Notes: a model not told the origin generated them from the sequence alone. A stretch of 48,717 nucleotides of DNA from an uncultured Clostridia bacterium (GCA_947175335.1 CAMWMF010000014.1:1-48717); one strand, 5' to 3'. Positions 37,012-44,908 are shown, counted from the stretch's first letter. Numbers and translations are program-made.

Positions 37012-37040
37012 TTGCTTTTATTTTTCAGCTGTGATATAAT
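37012..37040 (+). promoter_or_regulatory. sigma-A promoter for the GNAT gene
   Basis: TTGCTT (37012-37017), 17-nt spacer, TATAAT (37035-37040). Confidence 0.75.
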
Positions 37041-37074
37041 CACTGTACGATGAACAATAATTTAACGGAGTATT

Positions 37075-37569
37075 ATGGAAGTAAGATTAGCGACTATAAG
37101 TGAACTGCAAGATTGGTGGGATTTGAAAATCGCAGAAAATCCCGAAGATAATTCTTGGATTGTTTGGAAAAATCGTTTTGTCGAGAATAATATAAACGGT
37201 CAATATGCAACCTTTTTTGCTTTTGAAAACGGTCAATATGTTGGGCAATGTACGCTTATTTTCAAAAATGAAGATGCTGATTTAACGGGTAATGGCAAAG
37301 CGGAAATCAATAAACTCGAAATTAATAAAGAGTATCGCGGACAAGGAAAATCAACGGCTATATTCAATGTTGTAAAACATTATGCAAAAGAACGCAATGT
37401 TCAAACACTTACAATCGGAGTAGAGCCTTGCGAAATAAGAAATATGCAAATATATTTTCATTGGGGCTTTACGGAGTATTTGAAATGTACAACCGAAACG
37501 TATCCGCCGAAAAATAATTCGGTATTCGGCGAAACAATTACGGTGTTATGGTATGCGCAAATTATATAA
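37075..37569 (+). CDS. GNAT-family N-acetyltransferase
   Basis: 164 residues, AT-rich compared with the genes to its left. The acetyl-CoA binding motif YRGQGKSTAI (about 94-103) and the preceding INKLEINKE strand define the GNAT core. The ending HWGFTEY fits motif B. It could act on a small amine or aminoglycoside-like compound or on a protein; the substrate is not readable. ACGGAG precedes the ATG at 37075. Next to an inducible-looking trpS with similar base composition, so the pair may have been acquired together. Confidence 0.85.
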   Translation: MEVRLATISELQDWWDLKIAENPEDNSWIVWKNRFVENNINGQYATFFAFENGQYVGQCTLIFKNEDADLTGNGKAEINKLEINKEYRGQGKSTAIFNVVKHYAKERNVQTLTIGVEPCEIRNMQIYFHWGFTEYLKCTTETYPPKNNSVFGETITVLWYAQII

Positions 37570-37645
37570 GCGTTTAAAAATATTTACCTCATAATATAAA
37601 TTTCAATTTAACAGAGAGTTAATTTATAGTAAATATGCAAATCCA

Positions 37646-37674
37646 TTGACTTTTTACATGAAAAGGCATATACT
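37646..37674 (+). promoter_or_regulatory. promoter of the trpS attenuator transcript
   Basis: TTGACT (37646-37651), 17-nt spacer, TATACT (37669-37674). The start point near 37681 puts an AAGGAG site ten bases into the transcript. Confidence 0.85.
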
Positions 37675-37702
37675 ATTCATATCTTATATAAAGGAGCTAA
37701 AA

Positions 37703-37735
37703 ATGTTTAATTCATTGCTTTGGTGGCGTTGGTAA
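37703..37735 (+). CDS. Trp-rich leader peptide of trpS
   Basis: Ten codons reading MFNSLLWWRW then TAA. Trp codons are at 37721-37726 and 37730-37732. A good AAGGAG (37691-37696) lies 6 nt upstream. Three Trp in the last four codons in front of a tryptophanyl-tRNA synthetase gene, with a terminator between, mark it as a sensor of charged tRNA-Trp. Confidence 0.9.
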   Translation: MFNSLLWWRW

Positions 37736-37752
37736 ATTAGCGTTCGCAAATC

Positions 37753-37876
37753 GGTATGTTTTGTGAATGCTTTCTAGTACGTCACAAAACATATAAATGG
37801 ATTAAATATTTCAAATATAATCTTTTCGCCCGTTGGTATGTTTTGTTCAAAACAGTCAACGGGCTATTTTATTTTA
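37753..37876 (+). promoter_or_regulatory. trpS transcription attenuator with alternative hairpins
   Basis: Segment 1 (37755-37766) pairs perfectly over 12 bp with segment 2 (37782-37793). The 12-mer GGTATGTTTTGT of 37753-37764 is repeated at 37835-37846 (segment 3). Segment 2 can therefore instead pair over 10 bp with segment 3 (37837-37846), an antiterminator. Otherwise 37828-37835 pairs with 37857-37864, with an inner TGTTTT/AAAACA stem, making a terminator followed by TATTTTATTTT. This is trp-type ribosome-mediated attenuation. No T-box is present. Confidence 0.85.
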
Positions 37877-37889
37877 AGGAGATTATATT

Positions 37890-38879
37890 ATGAAAGAAAA
37901 AGTTATGCTAACGGGCGTTAGACCGAGCGGCAATCTTACTCTTGGCAACTATTTAGGTGCAATCAAAAATTTTGTAGATAAACAAGGCACCTATGATAGC
38001 TATATTTTTATTGCGGATTTGCACGCAATCACAAGTCCTAAAAACCCGCAAAAACTGAAAGCGGCTATTTATGATTGTGTGGCAATGTATTTGGCTTGCG
38101 GCGTTGATCCAAAGAAAACAATTATTTTTAAGCAAAGTGATGTTTTGGAACATGGTACGCTTGGTTTTATTATGACTTTTCAAACCAAAATGGGCGAGCT
38201 AAATCGAATGACACAATTCAAATCCAAATCGCAAGCGCAACATAAAGAAGGTGTTGATACGGGGCTATTTATTTATCCGACACTTATGGTAGCAGATATT
38301 TTGCTTTATAATACAAGCATTGTACCTGTTGGAAAAGACCAGCAGCAACACGTTGAATTAACACGAGATTTGGCGGAAAGATTTAATAAACGCTATGGTG
38401 AAACTTTCTTTATGCCCGATGTGTATATTACCCCTATTGGAAACAAGATTTTAAATTTACAAAATCCACTTGAAAAAATGAATAAGTCCGACAATGGTAA
38501 TAATAAAGGTACAATTTTTCTTATGGACGATATCGAAGTCGCTAAAAGGAAAATTATGTGTGCAAAAACCGACAGCCTTGGAAAAGTCCATTTCGACGAA
38601 GAAAATCAACTTGGGATTTCTAACCTTATGAGCATTTTATCTAAAATAACAGGCGAGGATTTTGAGAGTATTGAAAAACGCTTTGATGGTAAAGGTTATG
38701 GCGAATTTAAAAAAGAGGTCGCCGAAGTTGTTGCAAACCTTTTGACCGAAATTCAAACTAAATTCAACAGATATAGAGATATAAATTTGCTTGACGAAAT
38801 CCTTTTAAACGGAGCAAAGCAAGCTCAACCAACAGCAAGCGAAACTTTGAAACGGGCAAAAAAAGCACTTGGATTATGA
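37890..38879 (+). CDS. trpS: tryptophanyl-tRNA synthetase
   Basis: 329 residues, normal length. It charges tRNA-Trp. The N-terminal GVRPSGNLTLGNYLGA contains the HIGH-equivalent TLGN. VGKDQQQHVELTRDLAERFN is the tRNA/Trp pocket region. The KMSKS loop reads EKMNKSD, with both lysines kept and Ser replaced by Asn. Gene composition is AT-rich against most of the window. GGAG stands before the ATG. Expression should depend on the attenuator just upstream. It could be the only TrpRS or an auxiliary, drug-tolerant second copy. Confidence 0.95.
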   Translation: MKEKVMLTGVRPSGNLTLGNYLGAIKNFVDKQGTYDSYIFIADLHAITSPKNPQKLKAAIYDCVAMYLACGVDPKKTIIFKQSDVLEHGTLGFIMTFQTKMGELNRMTQFKSKSQAQHKEGVDTGLFIYPTLMVADILLYNTSIVPVGKDQQQHVELTRDLAERFNKRYGETFFMPDVYITPIGNKILNLQNPLEKMNKSDNGNNKGTIFLMDDIEVAKRKIMCAKTDSLGKVHFDEENQLGISNLMSILSKITGEDFESIEKRFDGKGYGEFKKEVAEVVANLLTEIQTKFNRYRDINLLDEILLNGAKQAQPTASETLKRAKKALGL

Positions 38880-38973
38880 GTACAATATCATTTTGGCTAC
38901 AAAAAACAAACTCTTATTTCAGATGCTAAATTTCAATTTATCGTCACTCTAAGTGAAACGTAAAATTCCATAT

Positions 38974-38997
38974 AAAAAACGCCTTGCGGCGTTTTTT
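38974..38997. terminator. bidirectional terminator between trpS and the kinase gene
   Basis: Perfect 10-bp stem AAAAAACGCC/GGCGTTTTTT with a 4-nt loop. It has T-runs on both strands and sits between convergent genes. Confidence 0.9.
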
Positions 38998-39000
38998 ATT

Positions 39001-40434
39001 TTACTTTTTGAACAGTTTGGAAAATACCGATTTTTTAGGGGAAGTGGTTGTTGTGGTAATCGGCTTAGCTTCGGACTTTGCCGCTTCGGGTTTAGCTGCC
39101 GCGGGTTTGGCTGCTTGCTTGGGTTCCGCCGCAGTCGCGGGCTTTGCAGGTGTAGCCGGCTTTGCTGCGGGGGTAGGCTTTGCAATCGGTTTTACTGCGG
39201 TAGCGGGTTTTGCCGTCGGCGTCGTCGCTCTTGCTGTCGCAGGTTTTGCCGCTTCGGGCTTTGCCGCAGGCGTAGGCTTTACCTCGGGCTTGGCAGCTGC
39301 GGGTTTAACGGCTGCCGCCTTTGCCGCGGGCTTTACCTCGGGCTCTACGGGCTTTTCGGTAGAAACGCCCATAGCCGTCCTGGGGATGACCGATTTTTTG
39401 GGTGCTGCAGGCGGCGGGGTAGTGGCGGCCGCTACGGTTTTGCGCGGCGCACGGGGATTGTACAGACCGTTTATCATTTGCTGAACGTCCTGGTACCGCT
39501 TCTTTTTGTCAACGGCAAGCGCCTTCATAAGTGCGTTTTCCACGCCCGGGTCGATGGCAATGCCCATTTCGGACGGGCGCTTAATCGCTTCCTTGCCCAT
39601 CATTATGCGAATGGATTCGGGCGGAAGCACGCCTGTAATTGCAAAGTAGATTGTAACGCCCAACGCGTACACGTCCGTCCACGGGCCTTGTTCGCCGTGC
39701 GTGTCGTACTGCTCGGGCGGGGCAAAGCCTTGTTTAAGAACGATAGACAGCGATCTGCCGTCGGGGTTGGAGTATTTGGACGCGCCGAAGTCAATAAGCT
39801 TGACCTCGTTGTATTTGGTTATAAGAATGTTGTCGGGGGATATATCGCGGTGGATAAGCCCGATTTTGTGGACTTGGGTAAGCGAGTCCATGACGGGGCG
39901 CATAATGGTGAGTATTTCGTCCGCGCCAACCTTGCCGCCGCGCCGTTGCAGGTATTTTTTAAGTGACACGCCGTCCAAAAATTCCATAACAATATATGCG
40001 GTGCCGTTTGCGGAAAAGAAGTCGCGAACGTTTACCACGCCGTTAAGGTTTTTTATTTTTGCGAGCGCGCGCGCCTCCTCCACGAACCGTTTAAGGCCGC
40101 GGTTGCTTGCCGCTTGGTTTTGCTTGGAGTTGATAATTACTTGGTTGTTGCCCGCGACGCGGGTTACGTAGCCGGACGGGAAGTATTCCTTGACGGCTAC
40201 CTTAATGCCTTGCTGCAAGTCCCAGCCCAAATACGTAATACCAAAGCCGCCCTCGCCGAGCGCTTTACCTATAAGATATCTGTTTTGCGGCCCGATTACC
40301 GAACGCTGCGGTAGGTGGTGGGGCGGCGACGGCACGTCGTCCGCCTTGTGGTGACAGCTCATGCACACGCGGTCGGTGTCGAGGTCGCCGAAGCAAAACA
40401 AACATATATTTTTGTTTGTGCGAATTCTTGCCAT
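39001..40434 (-). CDS. serine/threonine protein kinase with zinc ribbon and Ala/Pro/Lys-rich tail
   Basis: 477 residues. An N-terminal CxxC...CxxC zinc ribbon (Cys11, Cys14, Cys24, Cys27) precedes a Hanks-type kinase domain of about 53-325. The glycine loop is GEGGFG (60-65), with Lys82, HRDISPDN (HRD 195-197) and DFG (215-217), then APPEQY in place of APE. All catalytic residues are present. Residues from about 330 are low-complexity Ala-Lys-Pro repeats ending in a basic KLFKK tail; no TM segment or PASTA domain is seen, so the kinase is probably cytosolic. Its partner phosphatase gene lies 4 bases upstream in the same operon. Confidence 0.93.
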   Translation of the reverse strand: MARIRTNKNICLFCFGDLDTDRVCMSCHHKADDVPSPPHHLPQRSVIGPQNRYLIGKALGEGGFGITYLGWDLQQGIKVAVKEYFPSGYVTRVAGNNQVIINSKQNQAASNRGLKRFVEEARALAKIKNLNGVVNVRDFFSANGTAYIVMEFLDGVSLKKYLQRRGGKVGADEILTIMRPVMDSLTQVHKIGLIHRDISPDNILITKYNEVKLIDFGASKYSNPDGRSLSIVLKQGFAPPEQYDTHGEQGPWTDVYALGVTIYFAITGVLPPESIRIMMGKEAIKRPSEMGIAIDPGVENALMKALAVDKKKRYQDVQQMINGLYNPRAPRKTVAAATTPPPAAPKKSVIPRTAMGVSTEKPVEPEVKPAAKAAAVKPAAAKPEVKPTPAAKPEAAKPATARATTPTAKPATAVKPIAKPTPAAKPATPAKPATAAEPKQAAKPAAAKPEAAKSEAKPITTTTTSPKKSVFSKLFKK

Positions 40435-40438
40435 GCGG

Positions 40439-41191
40439 TTAGCCTTCTTTTACCATAGCTACAATGGCCGAATAGTTGTCGTTATACTTGGTCACGCGGG
40501 AGAGCAAACGCTGTTCCATCTTGTAAAGCGCTTCCTCGGGCGTCGCTGAAGTAACCAAATCCTCTTCCATTTCTTCCTCGTACACGTACTCCCAAAACCC
40601 GTCCGAGCAAAGGATGAACGCGTCGCCCGGTTGAAGGGGATTGTTATAGATATCGCAGTCGGGCGGAATGTAATAGTCCGAGCCGAGCACGCGCGTCAGC
40701 TTGTTTTGGTCTTTGTCCGAGCGAATATCGCGCAGAGGAATTTTGCCCATTTCCACCGCGATTTGCGACAGGGAATGGTCCTTGGTCTGGAAGTGCAGCT
40801 TGTTGTTCTTAAAGAAGTACACGCGCGTGTCGCCGATGTGCGAAATGACCGTCGAGTTGAAATCGGTGGTCACGCAAGCGACGGTGGTGCAGGACGAGCG
40901 GATTTTGGCGTTGCGCTCCTTTTCGTCCACCACGCGGTTGTGCGCCGACTGAATATAGCTCTGGCAATATTCGGGCTTGACCGCGCGTTCGGGGTCGACT
41001 TGCTTAACTTGCGAGTACGCGTCGATAATGTGCGTGGCGCAGGTACGGCTGGCAACCTCGCTGCCGTAGTACGAACCCAATCCGTCGCAAACAACAAGGC
41101 ACGCGCCGTCGTCGTAGACTATTTGATCGAGGTAGTCTTGGTTGTATTCGCGTCCGCCTTGCTTGCAGATAGAACTTGTCAGTAGCTTCAT
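40439..41191 (-). CDS. PP2C-family protein phosphatase
   Basis: 250 residues from the ATG at 41191, chosen for its CGGAG site; the longer frame to 41236 begins at the transcription start region. PP2C metal-binding motifs are present: REYNQDYL near the N-terminus, VCDGLGS, SHIGDTRVYFF, LCSDGFWEYV and DNYSAIV at the C-terminus. It removes phosphate from Ser/Thr, most likely from targets of the adjacent kinase and from the kinase itself. Confidence 0.93.
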   Translation of the reverse strand: MKLLTSSICKQGGREYNQDYLDQIVYDDGACLVVCDGLGSYYGSEVASRTCATHIIDAYSQVKQVDPERAVKPEYCQSYIQSAHNRVVDEKERNAKIRSSCTTVACVTTDFNSTVISHIGDTRVYFFKNNKLHFQTKDHSLSQIAVEMGKIPLRDIRSDKDQNKLTRVLGSDYYIPPDCDIYNNPLQPGDAFILCSDGFWEYVYEEEMEEDLVTSATPEEALYKMEQRLLSRVTKYNDNYSAIVAMVKEG

Positions 41192-41243
41192 AATTACTCC
41201 GTTGTGCGGTGTATACTTACATGTATACTTATACACATATTAC

Positions 41244-41272
41244 ATTATACAACAATATAGTGACATAGTCAA
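41244..41272 (-). promoter_or_regulatory. promoter of the phosphatase-kinase operon
   Basis: On the minus strand, TTGACT (41267-41272), 17-nt spacer, TATAAT (41244-41249). The 5' UTR (41207-41236) holds repeated GTATACTTA units and flanking GTGTATA/TATACAC arms, a possible operator. Confidence 0.8.
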
Positions 41273-41286
41273 GAGGGTTTTGAAAA

Positions 41287-41320
41287 TAATTCGGAATTAT
41301 GAATTCGGAATTCGGAATTA
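41287..41320. repeat. dispersed AATTCGGAATT-type repeat, single arm
   Basis: Units AATTCGGAATTATG and AATTCGGAATTCGG in tandem, between the two divergent promoters. Confidence 0.85.
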
Positions 41321-41358
41321 TTTTTGTAATCAGTGAAAAAGGCTAATAGCAAATTCTA

Positions 41359-41387
41359 TTGACAATGACGGGTAAATAAATTATAAT
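41359..41387 (+). promoter_or_regulatory. sigma-A promoter for the 41412 gene and the PurL homologue
   Basis: TTGACA (41359-41364), 17-nt spacer, TATAAT (41382-41387). No purine riboswitch is visible in the short leader. Confidence 0.82.
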
Positions 41388-41411
41388 TATATCCATACCA
41401 AGGAGCTACAA

Positions 41412-41711
41412 ATGAATAAAGAATTATTACAGCACCTTATAACGTGCGGGTACGCCGACGACGCGGGCATTGCCGCCGAGGTGGTCGGCGCGGGCGGCAA
41501 TAGGCTGTTGCTTTGTGTAAACGGCGAAATCGTCACGCTGGTGCAAGACCAAATGCAAAAGGTGTTTTCCGATTCCATAGATAAATTGACCGACCTCAAA
41601 GTTACGGGCGTGTTCGGCAAAAAGGTGTGCTTTACGCATAACGGCACAAGCTATGCGCTAAAAGTAAAGGGCGGCAAAACGCTTATCGAATACTTTAAGC
41701 TTATAGTGTAG
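41412..41711 (+). CDS. small protein of unknown function upstream of the PurL homologue
   Basis: 99 residues. An N-terminal helical part (about 1-25) precedes a beta-rich half (about 28-90), possibly PH- or SHOCT-associated-like; no family can be named. It is not PurS, although it occupies the place where a PurS gene might be expected. AAGGAG precedes the ATG. The PurL reading frame starts within about 20-50 bases, so the genes are cotranscribed and may work together. Confidence 0.7.
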   Translation: MNKELLQHLITCGYADDAGIAAEVVGAGGNRLLLCVNGEIVTLVQDQMQKVFSDSIDKLTDLKVTGVFGKKVCFTHNGTSYALKVKGGKTLIEYFKLIV

Positions 41712-41758
41712 CAATACCGCGGAGGCTTATTATTAAACGCATTGATACCGAAAAACAG

Positions 41759-44700
41759 GTGAATAACGACGCGCCGTTCGAGCCCGTGCGCATGGTGGAC
41801 GGCTTTATGCAAAAGTCGTACTCCGCGCTGTCGGCGCTATACAAGGAGCAGAGGTTTACTATGAGCCTCGACGACCTTGTTTTTGTGCAATCGTATTTTC
41901 GCGGTCAGCGCAGGGAGCCGACGTACACCGAGTTAAAGGTTATAGACGCGTACTGGTCGGACGGTTGCCGTCACACAACTTTTACGACGGCGCTCAAAAC
42001 AAAAATCAAATCGGACAATCCGCACATAGCGCAGGCGTACGCCGACTATACCGAATTATTCAATTACTTATATAACGGCAGGGATGATAAATACCCGTCG
42101 CTTATGGACGTTGCTACTATCGGCGCCAAGGTGCTGCACGAAAAGGGCTGTGCGCCCGCGCAGGATATTTCGCCCGAAAACAACGCTTGCGTAATTACGC
42201 AGGACGTGGTTAAAAAGGACGGCACCGTCGAGCCGTGGTATATACTTTTCAAAAACAACGCTATAAGCCGCGAGGATACGGCGCAGTCGGGCGACAGTTC
42301 AACGCGCTTGTCCGCCGCGCTCGATACTATTTCCGGCCGAGCGTATGCCTATCAAGCAATGCGCGTAAGCGACGGCGTGGACGAAAACGGGTGTATGGCA
42401 AACGCGTACTCGGCGTATGCCCATCAAGCGGGCATACCTATCGGCGAGGCGCGCGAGTACTATCGCGAGGGAACGGCGCAGCGCAGGGAAACGAGCTTTG
42501 TCGTGGGCGGAGCGCCGCAGTCTAACGTGGTGCGCGACGTGCCGAGAGCGGGCGACTTGGTAGTGCTTATAGGCGGCGCGGAAAATAACCCTGCTACGGT
42601 ACTCGGGCTGCAACGACTTATTAAAAGCGGCGAGTTTACAAGGCTTGTAAAACGCGGCAAGGCTTGCGGCATCGGCGGCGTGGCAGTGGCTGCGGGCGAG
42701 CTTTCGTCGGGCGTGGATATAGAACTTACTTCCGTTCCCATGGCAGGCGTTGCGCGTTCGGCAACGGCGCTTGCGGTATCGGAAAGCGGGGAGCGCATTG
42801 TCGTCGTAATCGACGCGGGCGATATGGATACGGTTACCGAGCTGTGCCGCGGCGAAAATTCGGACGCTGCGGTGATAGGCAAAATCACAGACAAAGACAG
42901 ACTGCGTATGTTCCTAAACGGCAATATGATTGTCGATTTGGAGCGCAGGTTTTTGGACAGCAACGGCGTGCGGCGGGAAGCTTCCGCACTCATAAAAGAA
43001 CGCAAGACTAATTATTTCGGCTCGCTAAACCACAAGCGCGCTTCTATGCACGCCAAGGGCGAGTACGCTAGCCTTATGTGCGATATACTTTCGAGCCCCG
43101 ACGTGTGCTCGCAAAAAGTGTTGACGGAAACGTTCGATTCCACCGTCGGCGCAAAGAGCGTGTTTATGCCGTTGGGCGGCAAAAAGCAGCTTACGCCCAC
43201 CGAGGTTACGGCTATGAAAATCCCCGCCGACACCGATATGTGCACGGTGTGTGCGCACGGGCTTTCGGCGATATTACCCGAGTCGCCGTTTATCGGCGGT
43301 ATGTATTCGGTAATACTCGCGGTGGAAAAGCTGGCGGCGGCGGGCGTGCGGCTCGACCATATTTATCTTTCGTTGCAGCAATTCTTCGCGCGGTGTGCGG
43401 ACTCCGAAAAGTGGGGCGAGCAAATGAGCGCAGGCTTGGGCGCGCTCACGGCGCAGCTCAATCTAAAACGCGCGGCAATAGGCGGCAGCGAGTGTATAGC
43501 TGAAACTTCGGAAAAAGGCGTGCCGCCCACGCTTATCGCGTTCGGGCTGGGCGTAGCCGACAGCGCCGTAATAGTTGACAACACGTTCAAAGCCAAGGGC
43601 GAGCGCGTGTACCGTTACAGGCTGAAACGCGATATGTACGGCGTGCCCGATTTCGACAATCTTTGCGACTTTTTAATGTTGCTCGCCGGCGAGATAGGAC
43701 GACAAAACGTTACCGCGGCGGCGGTTGTCGAGCGCGGCGGCGCGGCGGCGACGGTGGTAAAGTCATGCTTCGGTAACGGACTGGGCTTTGCTTTTGCTTC
43801 CGCGGACAGAAACTTGTTCGAGGAGAGCGAGGGCGATATAATTTTCGCGGCTCGCTTGGGCGACGACTTTTTCGGCTACGACCTCGACTTTTTGGGGATG
43901 ACAACCGACGAGCCCGACTTTTTGTTCGGCGCGAGCATAACGCGCATGGCGGACGGAACCGATGTCGTGTACGACGGCAAAAAGGCGGACGGCGCCAAAT
44001 TGTTGAACAGCTTTGCGGGTGCGACGGGCGGCGTGTACCACGCAACGTTCGATGCGGAGAGCGAAGCGTATAACGCCGATTACGTCGGCAAGGGCGCAAA
44101 ACGCAAACGCTCAAAGTCCAAGCCGCAAAACGGTGTAAAGGTATTGATACCCGTATTTGACGGCGGCGGCGAAATCGAAACGGCAAGGCGGTTTGAACAA
44201 GCGGGCGCACAGCCCCGAATATTCGTTGTGAATAACCGCGACGAACATGATTTCGAGCAGTGCGTAAAGGCGCTTGCCGCGGCGATTAAAGAAAGCAATA
44301 TAATTGCATTGCCGAGCGGCGGCGACAAAATGGCGAAGTTGCTTTTGAATCCCGAAATCGCCGAGGCTGTGGAGCAAATGCTGTACAAGCGCGACGGATT
44401 GGCAATAGGCTTCGGCGACGGCTTTAACGCGCTTATAAAATGCGGACTGCTGCCGAGCGGGCATATCCACGCGCCCGATAAAGCCGACAACATGCTTACG
44501 TTCGACAGCATAGACAGACCTGTGTCAGTGCTTGCCGATATACGCGTATGTTCTACGTTCAGCCCGTGGCTAAAACACTTAAAGGTAGGCGACGTGTACC
44601 AAGTGCCGACATACTGTACGGGCAAGCTTACGGCGGGCGCGGGCGTGATTGAAGCGCTTGTCAAAAACGGACAAATAGCAACGCAATACTGCGACTTTGA

Positions 44701-44872
44701 CGGTAACGCTGCCGTACTCGCAATAGAGGGCATGGTCAGCCCCGACGGCAGGGTGTTTGGCAAAATCGGACACAGCGAGCGCACGGGCGAGTTCCTGCTC
44801 AAAAACGTAGTGGAGTATTACGCCAAGACCGACATGCGCTTGTTCGAGGCGGGAGTTAAGTATTTTAAATAA
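41759..44872 (+). CDS. PurL (FGAM synthase) homologue lacking catalytic motifs, likely pseudoenzyme
   Basis: 1037 residues from GTG 41759. An ATT at 41732, six bases after GGAGG, would give 1046 with the better ribosome binding site. Clostridial single-chain PurL is about 1230-1260; here the N-terminal PurS-like domain is missing. Scaffold motifs are clear: TELKVIDAYWSD, SGRAYAYQAMRV, FDSTVGA, AIEGMVSPDGRVFGKIGHSER. Catalytic ones are gone. SDHCRH is SDGCRH (Gly69), ETHNHP is replaced by NAISRE (about 167-172), and GGKDSMSG is GGSECIAE (575-582). The glutaminase GICNGF is GFGDGF (Gly886 at Cys), and SHGEG is TYCTG (about 951-955). The frame is intact over 3.1 kb, so selection for a non-catalytic role is likely. 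Confidence 0.85.
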   Translation: MNNDAPFEPVRMVDGFMQKSYSALSALYKEQRFTMSLDDLVFVQSYFRGQRREPTYTELKVIDAYWSDGCRHTTFTTALKTKIKSDNPHIAQAYADYTELFNYLYNGRDDKYPSLMDVATIGAKVLHEKGCAPAQDISPENNACVITQDVVKKDGTVEPWYILFKNNAISREDTAQSGDSSTRLSAALDTISGRAYAYQAMRVSDGVDENGCMANAYSAYAHQAGIPIGEAREYYREGTAQRRETSFVVGGAPQSNVVRDVPRAGDLVVLIGGAENNPATVLGLQRLIKSGEFTRLVKRGKACGIGGVAVAAGELSSGVDIELTSVPMAGVARSATALAVSESGERIVVVIDAGDMDTVTELCRGENSDAAVIGKITDKDRLRMFLNGNMIVDLERRFLDSNGVRREASALIKERKTNYFGSLNHKRASMHAKGEYASLMCDILSSPDVCSQKVLTETFDSTVGAKSVFMPLGGKKQLTPTEVTAMKIPADTDMCTVCAHGLSAILPESPFIGGMYSVILAVEKLAAAGVRLDHIYLSLQQFFARCADSEKWGEQMSAGLGALTAQLNLKRAAIGGSECIAETSEKGVPPTLIAFGLGVADSAVIVDNTFKAKGERVYRYRLKRDMYGVPDFDNLCDFLMLLAGEIGRQNVTAAAVVERGGAAATVVKSCFGNGLGFAFASADRNLFEESEGDIIFAARLGDDFFGYDLDFLGMTTDEPDFLFGASITRMADGTDVVYDGKKADGAKLLNSFAGATGGVYHATFDAESEAYNADYVGKGAKRKRSKSKPQNGVKVLIPVFDGGGEIETARRFEQAGAQPRIFVVNNRDEHDFEQCVKALAAAIKESNIIALPSGGDKMAKLLLNPEIAEAVEQMLYKRDGLAIGFGDGFNALIKCGLLPSGHIHAPDKADNMLTFDSIDRPVSVLADIRVCSTFSPWLKHLKVGDVYQVPTYCTGKLTAGAGVIEALVKNGQIATQYCDFDGNAAVLAIEGMVSPDGRVFGKIGHSERTGEFLLKNVVEYYAKTDMRLFEAGVKYFK

Positions 44873-44908
44873 TTAAGAATTAAGAATGCAAATTAAGAAT
44901 TAAATAAT
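44870..44908. repeat. AATTAAGAATT-type repeat at the stop of the PurL homologue
   Basis: Tandem AATTAAGAAT units begin at the TAA stop codon and fill the gap to the terminator. Confidence 0.75.

Noticed and set aside
36821-37039. 72-residue ORF after mscL
   Set aside because: Lies wholly within the composite non-coding repeat; no ribosome binding site.
37681-37889. T-box before trpS
   Set aside because: No T-box consensus or specifier stem; the Trp-codon leader peptide and alternative hairpins explain the region better.
38953-39966. 337-residue plus-strand Gly/Arg/Cys-rich ORF
   Set aside because: Antisense of the kinase Ala-Lys-Pro repeat region; the amino acid bias is an artefact of that repeat.
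41412-41711. 99-residue gene as PurS, or as a split-off N-terminal domain of PurL
   Set aside because: Its sequence does not resemble PurS or the PurL N-terminal domain, and its frame ends with its own stop; only its position suggests a link.
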